64,000 bases of DNA from positions 62,001 through 126,000 of the forward strand of contig JAKLLB010000001.1 of the NCBI GenBank assembly GCA_023150345.1, written 5' to 3'. This stretch comes from Aquabacterium sp. GTDB taxonomy: Bacteria; Pseudomonadota; Gammaproteobacteria; Burkholderiales; Burkholderiaceae_C. Both the position numbers and the translations under genes were made by a program. Numbering within the stretch: position 1 is the stretch's first letter; the number at the start of each line of letters is the position of its first letter. The notes below the pieces were generated by a model. It was not told where the DNA came from and searched no databases. It saw only the letters and a program-made list of their open reading frames with translations. Below, in pieces: positions 27,936-36,454 of the stretch.

Positions 27936-27963
27936 AGAAAATCGAACGATCGTGCTATTTTCT
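27936..27963. promoter_or_regulatory. 28-bp near-perfect palindrome in divergent promoter (candidate operator)
   Basis: AGAAAAT and ATTTTCT arms flank a central CGAACGA/TCGTGCT core; 12 of 14 base pairs match. It is centred 60 bases upstream of the ETF-QO start and about 128 bases upstream of the SDR start. Length and symmetry suit a dimeric repressor, for example a TetR-type regulator of fatty-acid or branched-chain degradation. No such regulator is encoded next to it. The operator role is inferred. Confidence 0.55.
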
Positions 27964-28076
27964 TCGTCACCCATGCGACACCTGGCAGGAGCCGCGGCGG
28001 GGGGCATCTCATGGCACGCGTGCTATCGTGCCAAAGTCGTGATCGCAAAAGCCCCGGCCACGGGGCGCCCCGCACC

Positions 28077-28859
28077 ATGAGCTACCAAATCGATCTTTCC
28101 GGCCGTGTGGCCTTCGTCACCGGGGCATCCAGCGGACTGGGGGCCCAGTTTGCCCGCGTCCTCAGCCAGGCGGGGGCGGCTGTCGTGCTCACCGCGCGCC
28201 GCATGGAGAGGCTCAAGACACTGCGCGCAGAGATCGAGTCACAGGGCGGCGACGCCCATGTCGTGGAGCTCGACGTGACCGACCCGGACAGCATCAAGGC
28301 AGCGGTGGCCCATGCGGAAACCGAGATGGGCACGATCGACATCCTCGTGAACAACTCGGGGGTGAGTACCACCCAGAAGCTGGTCGACGTGACGCCCGAC
28401 GACTATGACTTCGTGATGGACACCAACACGCGTGGCGCCTTCTTTGTCGCTCAGGAAGTCGGCAAGCGCATGATTGCGCGCTCGCGCGGTGCGGCCCCGG
28501 GTACGTTCACCGGCGGCCGCATCGTGAACGTGGCATCGATGGCCGGATTGCGCGTGATGGGCCAGATCGGGGTCTACGCGATGAGCAAGGCCGCAGTGGT
28601 GCACATGACCCGGGCCATGGCCCTCGAGTGGGGACGGTACGGCATCAACGTCAATGCGCTGTGCCCGGGCTACATCGATACCGAGATCAATCACCATCAC
28701 TGGCAAACCGAGGCTGGCCAGAAGCTCATCAACATGCTGCCGCGCAAGCGGGTGGGCGAACCGCGTGACCTCGATTCCGCGCTGTTGATGCTGTGTGCCA
28801 ACGAGAGCCGGTTCATCAATGGTGCGGTGCTGGCGGCCGATGACGGCTTCGGTGTTTGA
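28077..28859 (+). CDS. Short-chain dehydrogenase/reductase
   Basis: A 260-residue classical SDR using NAD(P)H. The cofactor loop is VTGASSGLGAQFA, with LVNNSG and the catalytic Ser (NVASMAG) followed by YAMSK (Tyr-xxx-Lys). The C-terminus INGAVLAADDGFGV is like the 3-hydroxyacyl-CoA / 3-ketoacyl reductase group. Divergence from ETF-QO suggests a role in acyl-CoA or related oxidation, but the substrate is unknown. First gene of a possible four-gene + strand run ending at 31109. Confidence 0.9.
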   Translation: MSYQIDLSGRVAFVTGASSGLGAQFARVLSQAGAAVVLTARRMERLKTLRAEIESQGGDAHVVELDVTDPDSIKAAVAHAETEMGTIDILVNNSGVSTTQKLVDVTPDDYDFVMDTNTRGAFFVAQEVGKRMIARSRGAAPGTFTGGRIVNVASMAGLRVMGQIGVYAMSKAAVVHMTRAMALEWGRYGINVNALCPGYIDTEINHHHWQTEAGQKLINMLPRKRVGEPRDLDSALLMLCANESRFINGAVLAADDGFGV

Positions 28860-28877
28860 CTTCGGCGGGGCCCACGC

Positions 28878-29540
28878 GTGCGCGTGCTGACACCGCTCGA
28901 AGCCCGGGTGCTGGGCGTGCTGGTGGAGAAGCAGACCACCGTTCCCGACACCTACCCGCTGTCGCTCAATGCCCTGGTGGCCGGGTGCAATCAGAAGACG
29001 GCACGCGAGCCGGTGATCCAGGCCACCGATGCAGAGGTTCTCACCGCGGTCGACGGATTGAAGTCGCTCAGCCTGGTGTTTGAAGGCAGCGGCAGTCGCG
29101 TGACCCGCTACGAGCACAACGCGGGGCGCATGCTGGGCGTGCCCAGCCAATCGGTGGCACTGCTGGCCGTGCTGATGCTGCGCGGGCCCCAGACCGCCGC
29201 CGAGCTGCGCGCCAACTGCGAACGTCTGCATCGGTTTGCCGATGTCTCGTCGGTGGAGGCCTTCCTCGACGAGCTTGCCACGAAGGCCACGCCACGCGTG
29301 GTGAAGCTGGCGCGCGCGCCAGGCGAACGAGAGGCGCGCTGGGCGCAGCTGCTGACCGGCGAGCCGCCCATGCCGGCTGCGCGCGAGACGGCGCCTGAAC
29401 TGGAAATGCTGGCCCAAAGCGTGACCGCCGGCGAAGTCGCCGCATTGAAGGCCGAGCAGGCGCGGCTGGCCGCCGAGGTGGCGCGCCTGCGCGCGCAGCT
29501 CGAACGCATGGCCGGCGAGCTTGGCATCACACTCGATTGA
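28878..29540 (+). CDS. UPF0502 / YceH-like (DUF480) protein
   Basis: A 220-residue protein of the YceH family, function unknown. It has two winged-helix-like halves. The family signature is LTPLEARVLGVLVEKQTTVPDTYPLSLNALVAGCNQKT, split between start and residue 40, followed by VLMLRGPQTAAELR. The C-terminal 40 residues form a coiled coil (AALKAEQARLAAEVARLRAQ). GTG start, 18 bases after the SDR gene. The next thioesterase starts 17 bases downstream. Confidence 0.88.
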   Translation: MRVLTPLEARVLGVLVEKQTTVPDTYPLSLNALVAGCNQKTAREPVIQATDAEVLTAVDGLKSLSLVFEGSGSRVTRYEHNAGRMLGVPSQSVALLAVLMLRGPQTAAELRANCERLHRFADVSSVEAFLDELATKATPRVVKLARAPGEREARWAQLLTGEPPMPAARETAPELEMLAQSVTAGEVAALKAEQARLAAEVARLRAQLERMAGELGITLD

Positions 29541-29557
29541 CCCCTGGAACCGCGACG

Positions 29558-29977
29558 ATGCGCTTTGACCTGCCAGAAGACCGCAAGCTTGTGCATGACA
29601 TGGTGATCCCCATTCGCTGGGGCGACATGGACGCCATGGGCCATGTCAACAACACCGTCTACTTCCGCTACTTCGAGACGATCCGCATCGATTGGCTGCA
29701 GCACATCGGCGGTCCGCCAGACCCCAACGGCACCGGCCCGGTGATCGTCAACGCCTTCTGCAACTTCCTCAAGCAGCTCGAGTACCCGGGCGATGTGCGG
29801 GCGCGCCAGTACGTGGCGCATCCCGGTCGCACGAGCTTCGAAACCTACATCACTCTGGAGCGCACCGACGACCCGGGCGTGGTCTATGCCAGTGGCGGGG
29901 CCAAGGTGGTGTGGGTCGACTTCAAGGCCCAGAAGTCGGCGCCGCTGCCCGACTGGTTGCGTGCCATCGTCGCATGA
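29558..29977 (+). CDS. Hotdog-fold acyl-CoA thioesterase
   Basis: A 139-residue single-domain hotdog thioesterase of the 4-hydroxybenzoyl-CoA thioesterase/YbgC type. The signature is [21 protein letters not shown], with the catalytic Asp in the DxxGHVNN motif. It probably hydrolyses a short or aromatic acyl-CoA. It is closely spaced between yceH and the PLP enzyme in a likely operon. ATG 29558 is preferred to an ATG 21 bases upstream that overlaps yceH. Confidence 0.88.
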   Translation: MRFDLPEDRKLVHDMVIPIRWGDMDAMGHVNNTVYFRYFETIRIDWLQHIGGPPDPNGTGPVIVNAFCNFLKQLEYPGDVRARQYVAHPGRTSFETYITLERTDDPGVVYASGGAKVVWVDFKAQKSAPLPDWLRAIVA

Positions 29978-29993
29978 ACCGACGGGTGGCGTC

Positions 29994-31109
29994 GTGAGCA
30001 CCGCGGGCCGCGCCTGGGTGCGCGAGGCATTGCGCCGCATCGAGGCCGATGCGCAGCGCTCCGCCGATACGCACCTGATCCCGCTGCGCCTGCCGGGATT
30101 CGCGGGTATCGATCTGTACCTGAAGGACGAGTCCTGCCATCCCAGCGGCAGCCTGAAGCACCGATTGGCGCGCTCGCTGTTCCTGCACGCGCTGTCCAGC
30201 GGCTGGCTGCGCGAGGGCAGCACCGTGGTGGAGTCGTCGTCCGGCAGCACGGCGGTGAGCGAGGCCTATTTCGCCCGTCTCATCGGCCTGCCGTTCGTGG
30301 CGGTGATGCCGCGCACGACCTCGCCGCAGAAGATCGCCGCCATCGAGTTCCAGGGCGGGCGCTGCCATCTCGTCGATGACCCGCGCGCCATCTATGCCGA
30401 GAGCGCGCGCCTGGCCGGCGAACTGGGCGGGCACTACATGGACCAGTTCACGATGGCCGAGCGAGCCACCGACTGGCGCGCCAACAACAACATTGCCGAG
30501 AGCGTGTATGCGCAGATGCGGCTCGAGCCGCACCCGTGCCCAGCGTGGATCGTCGCCGCGGCGGGCACGGGGGGCACGCTGGCCACGATCGGCCGCTACG
30601 TGCGCTACGCGCGGCATGCCACCCGTGTCTGCGGCGTCGACCCCGAACGATCGGTGTTCTTCGATGCCTACGTGCAGCGAGACCGGGGCCTGACCTGCGA
30701 GGCCGGTTCACGCATCGAAGGCATCGGCCGCCCGCGCGTCGAGGCCTCCTTCCTGCCCGATGCCATCGACGCGATGGTCAAGGTGCCCGACGTGTGGAGC
30801 CTGGCGGCCATGCATGCGCTGGCCGATCGATTGGGTCGACCGGTCGGCGGCTCCACCGGGACCAACCTCATCGCAGTGCTGGCCTGCGCGGCGGCGATGG
30901 CCGCGGCGGGCCAGCACGGCGCCATCGTCACCCTGCTGTGCGACGGTGGCGAACGCTATAGACAGACCTGCTACGACCGCGACTGGCTCGTCGCGCAGGG
31001 CCTGGCCTGCGACGCCGAACGCGCCGCCATCGATACGGCGATCGACAGCGGGCGCATACCCGATACGCTGGCCGGTGCGTGGCGACTGGCTGGCGACTTG
31101 AGGAGCTGA
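29994..31109 (+). CDS. PLP-dependent cysteine-synthase-family lyase of unknown substrate
   Basis: A 371-residue fold-type II PLP enzyme related to cysteine synthase and cystathionine beta-synthase. The PLP lysine lies in [11 protein letters not shown]. The phosphate loop [17 protein letters not shown] and [16 protein letters not shown] (substrate loop) are recognisable. The C-terminal GGSTGTNL and [16 protein letters not shown] blocks match the CysK-like subfamily that is not part of cysteine biosynthesis proper. GTG start 17 bases after the thioesterase stop. The true substrate is not predictable. Confidence 0.85.
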   Translation: MSTAGRAWVREALRRIEADAQRSADTHLIPLRLPGFAGIDLYLKDESCHPSGSLKHRLARSLFLHALSSGWLREGSTVVESSSGSTAVSEAYFARLIGLPFVAVMPRTTSPQKIAAIEFQGGRCHLVDDPRAIYAESARLAGELGGHYMDQFTMAERATDWRANNNIAESVYAQMRLEPHPCPAWIVAAAGTGGTLATIGRYVRYARHATRVCGVDPERSVFFDAYVQRDRGLTCEAGSRIEGIGRPRVEASFLPDAIDAMVKVPDVWSLAAMHALADRLGRPVGGSTGTNLIAVLACAAAMAAAGQHGAIVTLLCDGGERYRQTCYDRDWLVAQGLACDAERAAIDTAIDSGRIPDTLAGAWRLAGDLRS

Positions 31110-31139
31110 AGCGCCTTGGCCCTCCACTTGGAGGGCGCT
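31110..31139. terminator. Inverted repeat between convergent genes
   Basis: GCCCTCCA-CT-TGGAGGGC forms an 8-bp perfect stem, extended by AGCGCC/GGCGCT outside. It sits right after the PLP gene stop and 50 bases past the end of the hybrid kinase gene. There is no T-run, so it may be a weak or Rho-assisted bidirectional terminator. Confidence 0.4.
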
Positions 31140-31188
31140 GGCCTGCAGTGGAGCTGCTTCTGACCTGCGCCGGTCGCGGGCACGGCCC

Positions 31189-33642
31189 TCACTCTCGTCG
31201 TGGCGCCGCACGCAAGAGCGAGCGTGTGTCAGGCTGACGTGTGGGGCCGGGGTTGGCCGGGCCTTCGCGCTGCCAGGTCAACGCCAGCTGCCGCCTGACT
31301 TCGTTCAGCAGTTGCTCTCGGACCAGCGGTTTGGGCAGGAACGCGCCGGCGTCATGCCCCACACCCACGGGCACGCGGGTGTCGGTGGTCGCCGCTGACA
31401 TGGCGATGATCGGCACCGAGCGCAGCGCGTCCATCTGGTGGATCCGAGCCATGAACTCGTCGCCGCGCATGCCGGGCATCAGGATGTCGGTGAGCACCAG
31501 GTCGGGTGGTTGCGACCGTACCTGCTCCAGTGCCTGCGCACCGTGCTCGGCCTCGATGATCTCGAACCCCAGAGGCGCCAGCCACTCGTGCAGGAGCGCG
31601 CGATTGGCCGGCACGTCGTCGACGACCAGGATGCGACGCCGCGGACCGGCATAGCCCGTGATGCGCGCGGGCGCGGCCTGACCTGCTGTTGGGCCTGTCA
31701 CATGCAAGGCCAGCTCGAACCCGAACTGGGTGCCGGCACCTGGGGCACTGCGCACCTGGATGTCGCCCCCCATCAGCCGAACCAGCTCGCGGCTGATCGC
31801 CAGACCCAGGCCGGTTCCGACCGTCCGACGACGTGCGTCGCCACTTTGAACGAACGGCTGAAAAAGCGTGTCGAGCTGTTCCGCCGTCATGCCGACGCCG
31901 CTGTCGCGCACCTCGAAGAGTATGGCCTCGTAGGGCAGTTTCGAAGCAGGCCGCCGCGACACGATCAGCGCAACCTCGCCGTGGTCGGTGAACTTGACCG
32001 CGTTGCTCAACAGGTTGAGCAACACCTGGCGCAGGCGTTTTTCGTCGGCCTGCACCCGCACCGGCAGATCCGCCCCAAGCTCGACGCGGAACTGCAGTCC
32101 AGCCTCTTCGGCCTTGACGCGGATGATGTCGCAGGTCAGGCGCAGGCAGTCGCGCAGCACCACATCGGCGAGGCACAGCTCCAACTTGCCTGCGTCGCGC
32201 TTGGCCAGGTCGAGCAGGTCATTGATGAGAGCGAGCAGGTGCTCGCCACAGCGGCGGATCGTGGCGGCGCCGAACCGCTGGTGTTCGGTGAGCGACGCAT
32301 CGAGTTCGAGCAATTGGGCATAGCCCAGCACGCCGTTCAGCGGCGTGCGCAGCTCGTGGCTCATTGCGGCGAGGAAGGCCGACTGCGTCGCCCGAGCAGC
32401 CTCGGCCGCATCGCGGGCAGCGACCAAATGCCGTTGTGCTTCCTGGCGCACCGTCGCATCGCGGATCACCAACACGACGAGATCGCCGGCGCTGGGCACT
32501 GGGCTGAGCGTCACCTCCACGGGGATCGTGCGCCCGGTCATGTCGCGCGCATGCGCATCCTGTGTCACACCCGGCAATGTCGAGGCCAGCCAGTTCAGCC
32601 CCAACAGGAGGTCCTCGCCCCGGCGACCGCGCGCCTGCTCCGGCTTCATGCCGAATATCTGCTCGGCGGCGCGATTCATCTCCTGGACGCGACCGCCGTG
32701 CAGCACCACGATGCAGTCGGCGATGTTGTCGATGATCGCGGCCAGGCGCTGTTGCTCGATCTCGAGTCGGGTCCGCGTCAGTGCGAGCTGAGAGCGATCC
32801 TGAAGAAAGCGGTCGACCGCTCGGGCCATTTCGTCGATCTCATCGTCGTCCTGCTCCCACCGCGAGCGTCCGGCCGTGCCGCTCGCGTCGGGCTGGCGCA
32901 GGGACTGGCTGAGCTGTTGAAGCCGGCTCAGCACTTGATGACCGAGTAGCCCCCGTCCGATGAGCCAGGTGCCGAGCAACGTGGCTGTCAGCCAGCCCAC
33001 CACCCACCACGTGCTGGTGCGAGACGCATCGACCAGACGCTGGACAGCCGCCTGGTACGTTCGTGTCGCATGTTCCGAGCGTTGGCGGGCCGCATCGGCC
33101 AGCGCCGTCGCATGACCCAGCATTTCCTCGCGATAGGTGGCCATGGCGTCCGACCGGGACTGCGGCGTGTCGCCACCGGCAGATGCATCCTCGCGCAGGT
33201 GGCTGATCACGTGGGCCGCGTTTCGAAAGAGCTGGCTGGCCATGTGCAGGTCCAGAACCGATGCATCGTCGCTGGCTGCCAGTGCGGCAGTCAGTTGGTC
33301 CAGTCGGTCCAGTTCCGCAACGATGTGCTCGAACTGCCGCCGGGCGGCCTGGGAGGTCGGGGCCGTCACCATGCGATCGGACAGCAACTGGATCTGCTGG
33401 GCCCGCTGCTGCAACTCCTGCGCCGACTCGACCAGTTCGAGGCGCTCCTGCGACGTCTGCCGCGCCTGCTCGGCGGTGGCGCGCAGCGCGTAGACGGCCG
33501 TCAAGCCGCCGGCGAGAACCAGGATGCCCATCGCGCCCAGGGCAGCCGCGAACTGGCCCCGCAGCGAACGCGGCAGCCACCGGCTGATCCGCCTGCGTCT
33601 TCGCGCGATGGCTTCTGCGTGGGCTTCGGCAGGCTGCATCAT
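31189..33642 (-). CDS. Hybrid sensor histidine kinase (PAS, HisKA, HATPase, receiver)
   Basis: An 817-residue hybrid kinase. Transmembrane segments are at about 31-50 and 210-233, with a helical periplasmic domain of about 160 residues between them. A HAMP-like linker and a PAS domain (about 300-400, IIDNIADCIVVLHGG) follow. HisKA has H429 in AMSHELRTP, and the ATPase has NLLSNAVKFTDHG and GTGLGLAIS. The C-terminal receiver domain has phospho-acceptor Asp719 (LVLTDILMPG) and Lys771. No HPt domain is present. The gene starts 4 bases after a periplasmic binding protein gene, which should be its ligand-sensing partner, as in LuxP-LuxQ. Confidence 0.92.
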   Translation of the reverse strand: MMQPAEAHAEAIARRRRRISRWLPRSLRGQFAAALGAMGILVLAGGLTAVYALRATAEQARQTSQERLELVESAQELQQRAQQIQLLSDRMVTAPTSQAARRQFEHIVAELDRLDQLTAALAASDDASVLDLHMASQLFRNAAHVISHLREDASAGGDTPQSRSDAMATYREEMLGHATALADAARQRSEHATRTYQAAVQRLVDASRTSTWWVVGWLTATLLGTWLIGRGLLGHQVLSRLQQLSQSLRQPDASGTAGRSRWEQDDDEIDEMARAVDRFLQDRSQLALTRTRLEIEQQRLAAIIDNIADCIVVLHGGRVQEMNRAAEQIFGMKPEQARGRRGEDLLLGLNWLASTLPGVTQDAHARDMTGRTIPVEVTLSPVPSAGDLVVLVIRDATVRQEAQRHLVAARDAAEAARATQSAFLAAMSHELRTPLNGVLGYAQLLELDASLTEHQRFGAATIRRCGEHLLALINDLLDLAKRDAGKLELCLADVVLRDCLRLTCDIIRVKAEEAGLQFRVELGADLPVRVQADEKRLRQVLLNLLSNAVKFTDHGEVALIVSRRPASKLPYEAILFEVRDSGVGMTAEQLDTLFQPFVQSGDARRRTVGTGLGLAISRELVRLMGGDIQVRSAPGAGTQFGFELALHVTGPTAGQAAPARITGYAGPRRRILVVDDVPANRALLHEWLAPLGFEIIEAEHGAQALEQVRSQPPDLVLTDILMPGMRGDEFMARIHQMDALRSVPIIAMSAATTDTRVPVGVGHDAGAFLPKPLVREQLLNEVRRQLALTWQREGPANPGPTRQPDTRSLLRAAPRRE

Positions 33643-33646
33643 CGGC

Positions 33647-34795
33647 TCACCGCGGCTTCCAGATCCGGCGATAGGCGTCGCGGTAGCCGTTGGACGGGTC
33701 GTACACCTGGCGGGCGCCGCCGTCGGTGGCGACATTGTCAGCGGTGACCAGGCGCACCGGGGCCGTGTAGCCACTGACGGCCTGGCCATGAATCAGCCGG
33801 TTCAGTTCGTCGATGATCTGCCAGCCCTGCAGGTTCAGCGGCTCGGCCACGGTGCCGGTTTGATATGAGCCCGCCCGGATGCGCATGAACGCCGGGGCGC
33901 TGCCGTCGCCTGCCGAGACGAGGCTGAGGGCTGCGTTCGGCACCCCCAGCGCAACCAGGGATGGAACGGCGTAGTCGAAGTAGATGTCGTTGATGGCCAG
34001 GGCGTGGGTCCAGCGGCGGCCATGGCGCGCCACCAGTTCGCGGACCACCACCGGAACGCGGGTCGCACTCTCGGAAATCGGGATGTCGAGCACCTCGAGC
34101 ACGCTGCATTCGCCACAGCGGCGGATCACATCGGCCATGGTGTCGGACTTGGTGGTGGCGATGCGAAACCGAGAGTCCGTGAAGATGACGACGCCGGCTC
34201 GTCCGTGTGACTGCGTGACGGCAGCGTAGGCCGCAGTGCGCGCCACCGCGAGCGGGTCGGTTGTCACGTTCACGGCGACCGGTGTCCCCTCTATGGGCCC
34301 GGGGTAGGCGCCGGCGTGCCAACCCACGGTCGGCGGCAAGGGCTGGCCGCGCCCGCGCAGCGCCGGCGCGAGCTCGAGTGCGTCCGAGCCGCAGATCACC
34401 AAGCCGTCGGGAGCGGTGGCGAGCGCCTCGTCGAGCGCGCGTCTGCGCCCGGTCGCCGTACCGCCGGCATCGTGCACGCGCACGGTCCAGCCCAGCTCTT
34501 TGGCTGCTTCGCGCACGCCCTGCGACACGCTGAGCACGCCTCCGTTGCGCAGGTCTTCTGCCAGTACGGCGATGGTCTTGCCAGGCGCTGCCTGCGGGCC
34601 GGAGTCAGGGCCTGTCCAGGCGCCGGTGGACCTGGCGGCCCGCTCTACGGCGGCGCGCGCCTCGCCCAGTGCCATGGGCTCGGCTGCTGCGGTTGCCCCC
34701 GCTGCCAGCTGGCACGCCAGCAGGCACGCCGACAGCACGTACGCCGCCTTCGGCGGGTGCGACGCGCCGAGTGACTGAACACGAACCGTTGTCAT
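33647..34795 (-). CDS. Periplasmic sugar-type substrate-binding protein without ABC transporter
   Basis: A 382-residue type I periplasmic binding protein (ribose/LuxP family). A signal peptide is seen at residues about 17-38 (VLSACLLACQLAAGATAAAE). Two-domain fold markers include KTIAVLAEDLRNGGVLSVSQGVREAAKELGW (in two parts) and INDIYFDYAVPSLVALG. No ABC permease or ATPase lies nearby. Instead it is coupled to the hybrid kinase (4-base gap), so it most likely presents a small ligand, possibly a sugar, to that kinase. The ligand is unknown. Confidence 0.85.
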   Translation of the reverse strand: MTTVRVQSLGASHPPKAAYVLSACLLACQLAAGATAAAEPMALGEARAAVERAARSTGAWTGPDSGPQAAPGKTIAVLAEDLRNGGVLSVSQGVREAAKELGWTVRVHDAGGTATGRRRALDEALATAPDGLVICGSDALELAPALRGRGQPLPPTVGWHAGAYPGPIEGTPVAVNVTTDPLAVARTAAYAAVTQSHGRAGVVIFTDSRFRIATTKSDTMADVIRRCGECSVLEVLDIPISESATRVPVVVRELVARHGRRWTHALAINDIYFDYAVPSLVALGVPNAALSLVSAGDGSAPAFMRIRAGSYQTGTVAEPLNLQGWQIIDELNRLIHGQAVSGYTAPVRLVTADNVATDGGARQVYDPSNGYRDAYRRIWKPR

Positions 34796-34966
34796 CCGTG
34801 CCTCCCGGTCGACGGCCGCAGCCGGGCGAACTGGTTGAAAGGCGATCGAACCCCTATGGAGCATAGGCCTGCGCGCCATGGCGAGCAAGCAAACGAAGTG
34901 GATGCACCGGCCCCAGGCGCGAACGAGTCGGGCCATCGGGCCCGCTCGGCGAACAGCTGTACCCGC

Positions 34967-35569
34967 TCAACCCGCCAGCAGCTTGTTCACCAGTTCGGGT
35001 GTGGTCGATGCGCCGACCTTGCGCATCAACCGCGCGCGATACACGTCCACCGTGCGCGGGCTCACGCCCAGGCGCTTGCCGATGAGTTTGCTGGTCAGGC
35101 CCTCGATCAGCAGTGCCGCGATCTCGCGTTCGCGCGGGGTGAACTCGACGCGCAGCTTGCGGCGTGCCGAAAGATCCTCGAAGGCCCAGATGCCCGCGGC
35201 GTGGGGCTCGGTGGGGTCGAGCGAGCGGCCGGTCACGTGGCACCAGAAGAGCTCGCTGCCGCCGGGCCCATCCAGCCGCTTCATCACCCGCTCATCCGAG
35301 TAGCGGCCATGGGCGTCAAGGCGGGCGAGGATGCGCTCGCCGGTGCGCTCGAACTCGTCCGACGTGGGGTAGAGCACCGCAAACGACTGGCCGATGAGCT
35401 GCTCCCGCTCGGCGCGGAAGATGTGCAGCAGCTCGTTGTTGCAGTCGATGATCTGGCGCCGGCGCGAGAGCACCAAGCCCACCGGCGCCAACTCGAATGC
35501 GGTGCGGTAGTCCAGCGCGATGGCGGCAAAGTGGGCGGCCTGACCGGCGGGCGGGTGAACGGTGGGCAT
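34967..35569 (-). CDS. PAS-LuxR family transcriptional regulator
   Basis: A 200-residue regulator with one N-terminal PAS domain (DYRTAFELAPVGLVLSRRRQIIDCNNELL, split) and a C-terminal LuxR/FixJ helix-turn-helix (FTPREREIAALLIEGLTSKLIGKRLGVS in two blocks, then RTVDVYRARLMRKV). It is divergent from scoAB. A palindrome (35680-35699) lies between the two, suggesting control of ketoacid CoA-transferase. ATG at 35569 is the last in-frame start before the PAS domain. The upstream tandem repeat is non-coding for this start. Confidence 0.88.
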   Translation of the reverse strand: MPTVHPPAGQAAHFAAIALDYRTAFELAPVGLVLSRRRQIIDCNNELLHIFRAEREQLIGQSFAVLYPTSDEFERTGERILARLDAHGRYSDERVMKRLDGPGGSELFWCHVTGRSLDPTEPHAAGIWAFEDLSARRKLRVEFTPREREIAALLIEGLTSKLIGKRLGVSPRTVDVYRARLMRKVGASTTPELVNKLLAG

Positions 35570-35580
35570 GGGCGGCGGTT

Positions 35581-35640
35581 GTGGCCCGGGACGTGGCCAG
35601 CGATGTGGCCCGGGATGTGGCCCGGGATGTGGCCGGCGGC
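35581..35640. repeat. Five tandem 12-bp units
   Basis: Exactly five 12-base units with consensus GTGGCCCGGGAT fill these 60 bases; units 3 and 4 are identical and the others differ at 1-4 positions. They lie 11 bases upstream of the PAS-LuxR start, between its leader and the palindrome. The sequence is also an open frame on the minus strand rich in His-Pro-Gly. A role in expression or slippage is speculative. Confidence 0.8.
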
Positions 35641-35679
35641 AACCCACCGGTGCGCTGTTTAGGCGATTCTACGTAACCC

Positions 35680-35699
35680 CTACTTAATGGCATAAGTAG
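35680..35699. promoter_or_regulatory. 20-bp palindrome upstream of scoA (candidate LuxR-type box)
   Basis: CTACTTA-ATGGCA-TAAGTAG, with 7-bp perfect arms and a 6-base spacer, lies 45 bases before the scoA start and 110 bases before the divergent PAS-LuxR start. A partial copy, CTACGTA, lies just upstream at 35669. The size and placement suit activation by the neighbouring LuxR-type regulator. Binding is inferred. Confidence 0.6.
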
Positions 35700-35744
35700 T
35701 ACGCTCAGCGCCGTCTGCTTCCCTCCCTCGAAAGAGACCTCCGC

Positions 35745-36452
35745 ATGAACAAGATCTACCCCAGCGCCGCCGCAGCGCTGCAAGGCATCGTCCACGACGG
35801 GCAGTTGCTCGCCGTGGGCGGCTTCGGGCTGTGCGGCATTCCCGAGGCCCTGATCGACGCGCTGCAGGCCAGCGGCGTGAAGAACCTCACCGTCATCTCG
35901 AACAATGCCGGCGTCGACGGTTTCGGCCTGGGCAAGCTGCTCGAGACGCGACAGATCCGCAAGATGATTTCCAGCTACGTCGGCGAGAACAAGGAGTTCG
36001 AGCGCCAGTATCTGGCCGGGGAACTCGAGCTCGAGTTCACGCCGCAGGGCACGTTGGCCGAGAAGCTGCGCGCCGGGGGCGCCGGCATACCGGCGTTCTA
36101 TACCCGCACCGGCGTGGGCACGCTGGTGGCCGAGGGCAAGGAGACGCGCGAGTTCGACGGCAAGGTGTACGTGATGGAACGTGCGCTCATGCCGGAGGTG
36201 TCGCTGGTCAAGGCCTGGAAGGCCGACAAGAGCGGCAACCTGGTATTCCGGCGCACCGCGCGCAACTTCAACCCGGCCGTGGCGATGGCCGGCCGCACCA
36301 CGGTGGTGGAGGTCGAGGAGATCGTCGAGACCGGCACCTTCGACCCCGATGCCGTGCATCTGCCCGGCATCTACGTGAGCCGGATCGTGCTCAACGCCCA
36401 TCCCGAGAAGCGCATCGAAAAGCGCACCATCCGCGAGAAGACTGGAGCCTGA
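35745..36452 (+). CDS. scoA: 3-oxoacid CoA-transferase subunit A
   Basis: Alpha subunit of succinyl-CoA:3-ketoacid CoA-transferase, which activates acetoacetate to acetoacetyl-CoA with succinyl-CoA. It has 235 residues. The opening [12 protein letters not shown] and [16 protein letters not shown], then [14 protein letters not shown] and [16 protein letters not shown], are family hallmarks. An AAAGAGA ribosome binding site precedes the ATG. It is immediately followed by scoB (2-base gap). It is probably controlled by the divergent PAS-LuxR gene. Confidence 0.94.
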   Translation: MNKIYPSAAAALQGIVHDGQLLAVGGFGLCGIPEALIDALQASGVKNLTVISNNAGVDGFGLGKLLETRQIRKMISSYVGENKEFERQYLAGELELEFTPQGTLAEKLRAGGAGIPAFYTRTGVGTLVAEGKETREFDGKVYVMERALMPEVSLVKAWKADKSGNLVFRRTARNFNPAVAMAGRTTVVEVEEIVETGTFDPDAVHLPGIYVSRIVLNAHPEKRIEKRTIREKTGA

Positions 36453-36454
36453 CC

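Noticed and set aside
26132..28042. A 636-codon open frame on the plus strand opposite the ETF-QO gene
   Set aside because: Same antisense-shadow effect; the minus-strand product is unmistakable ETF-QO.
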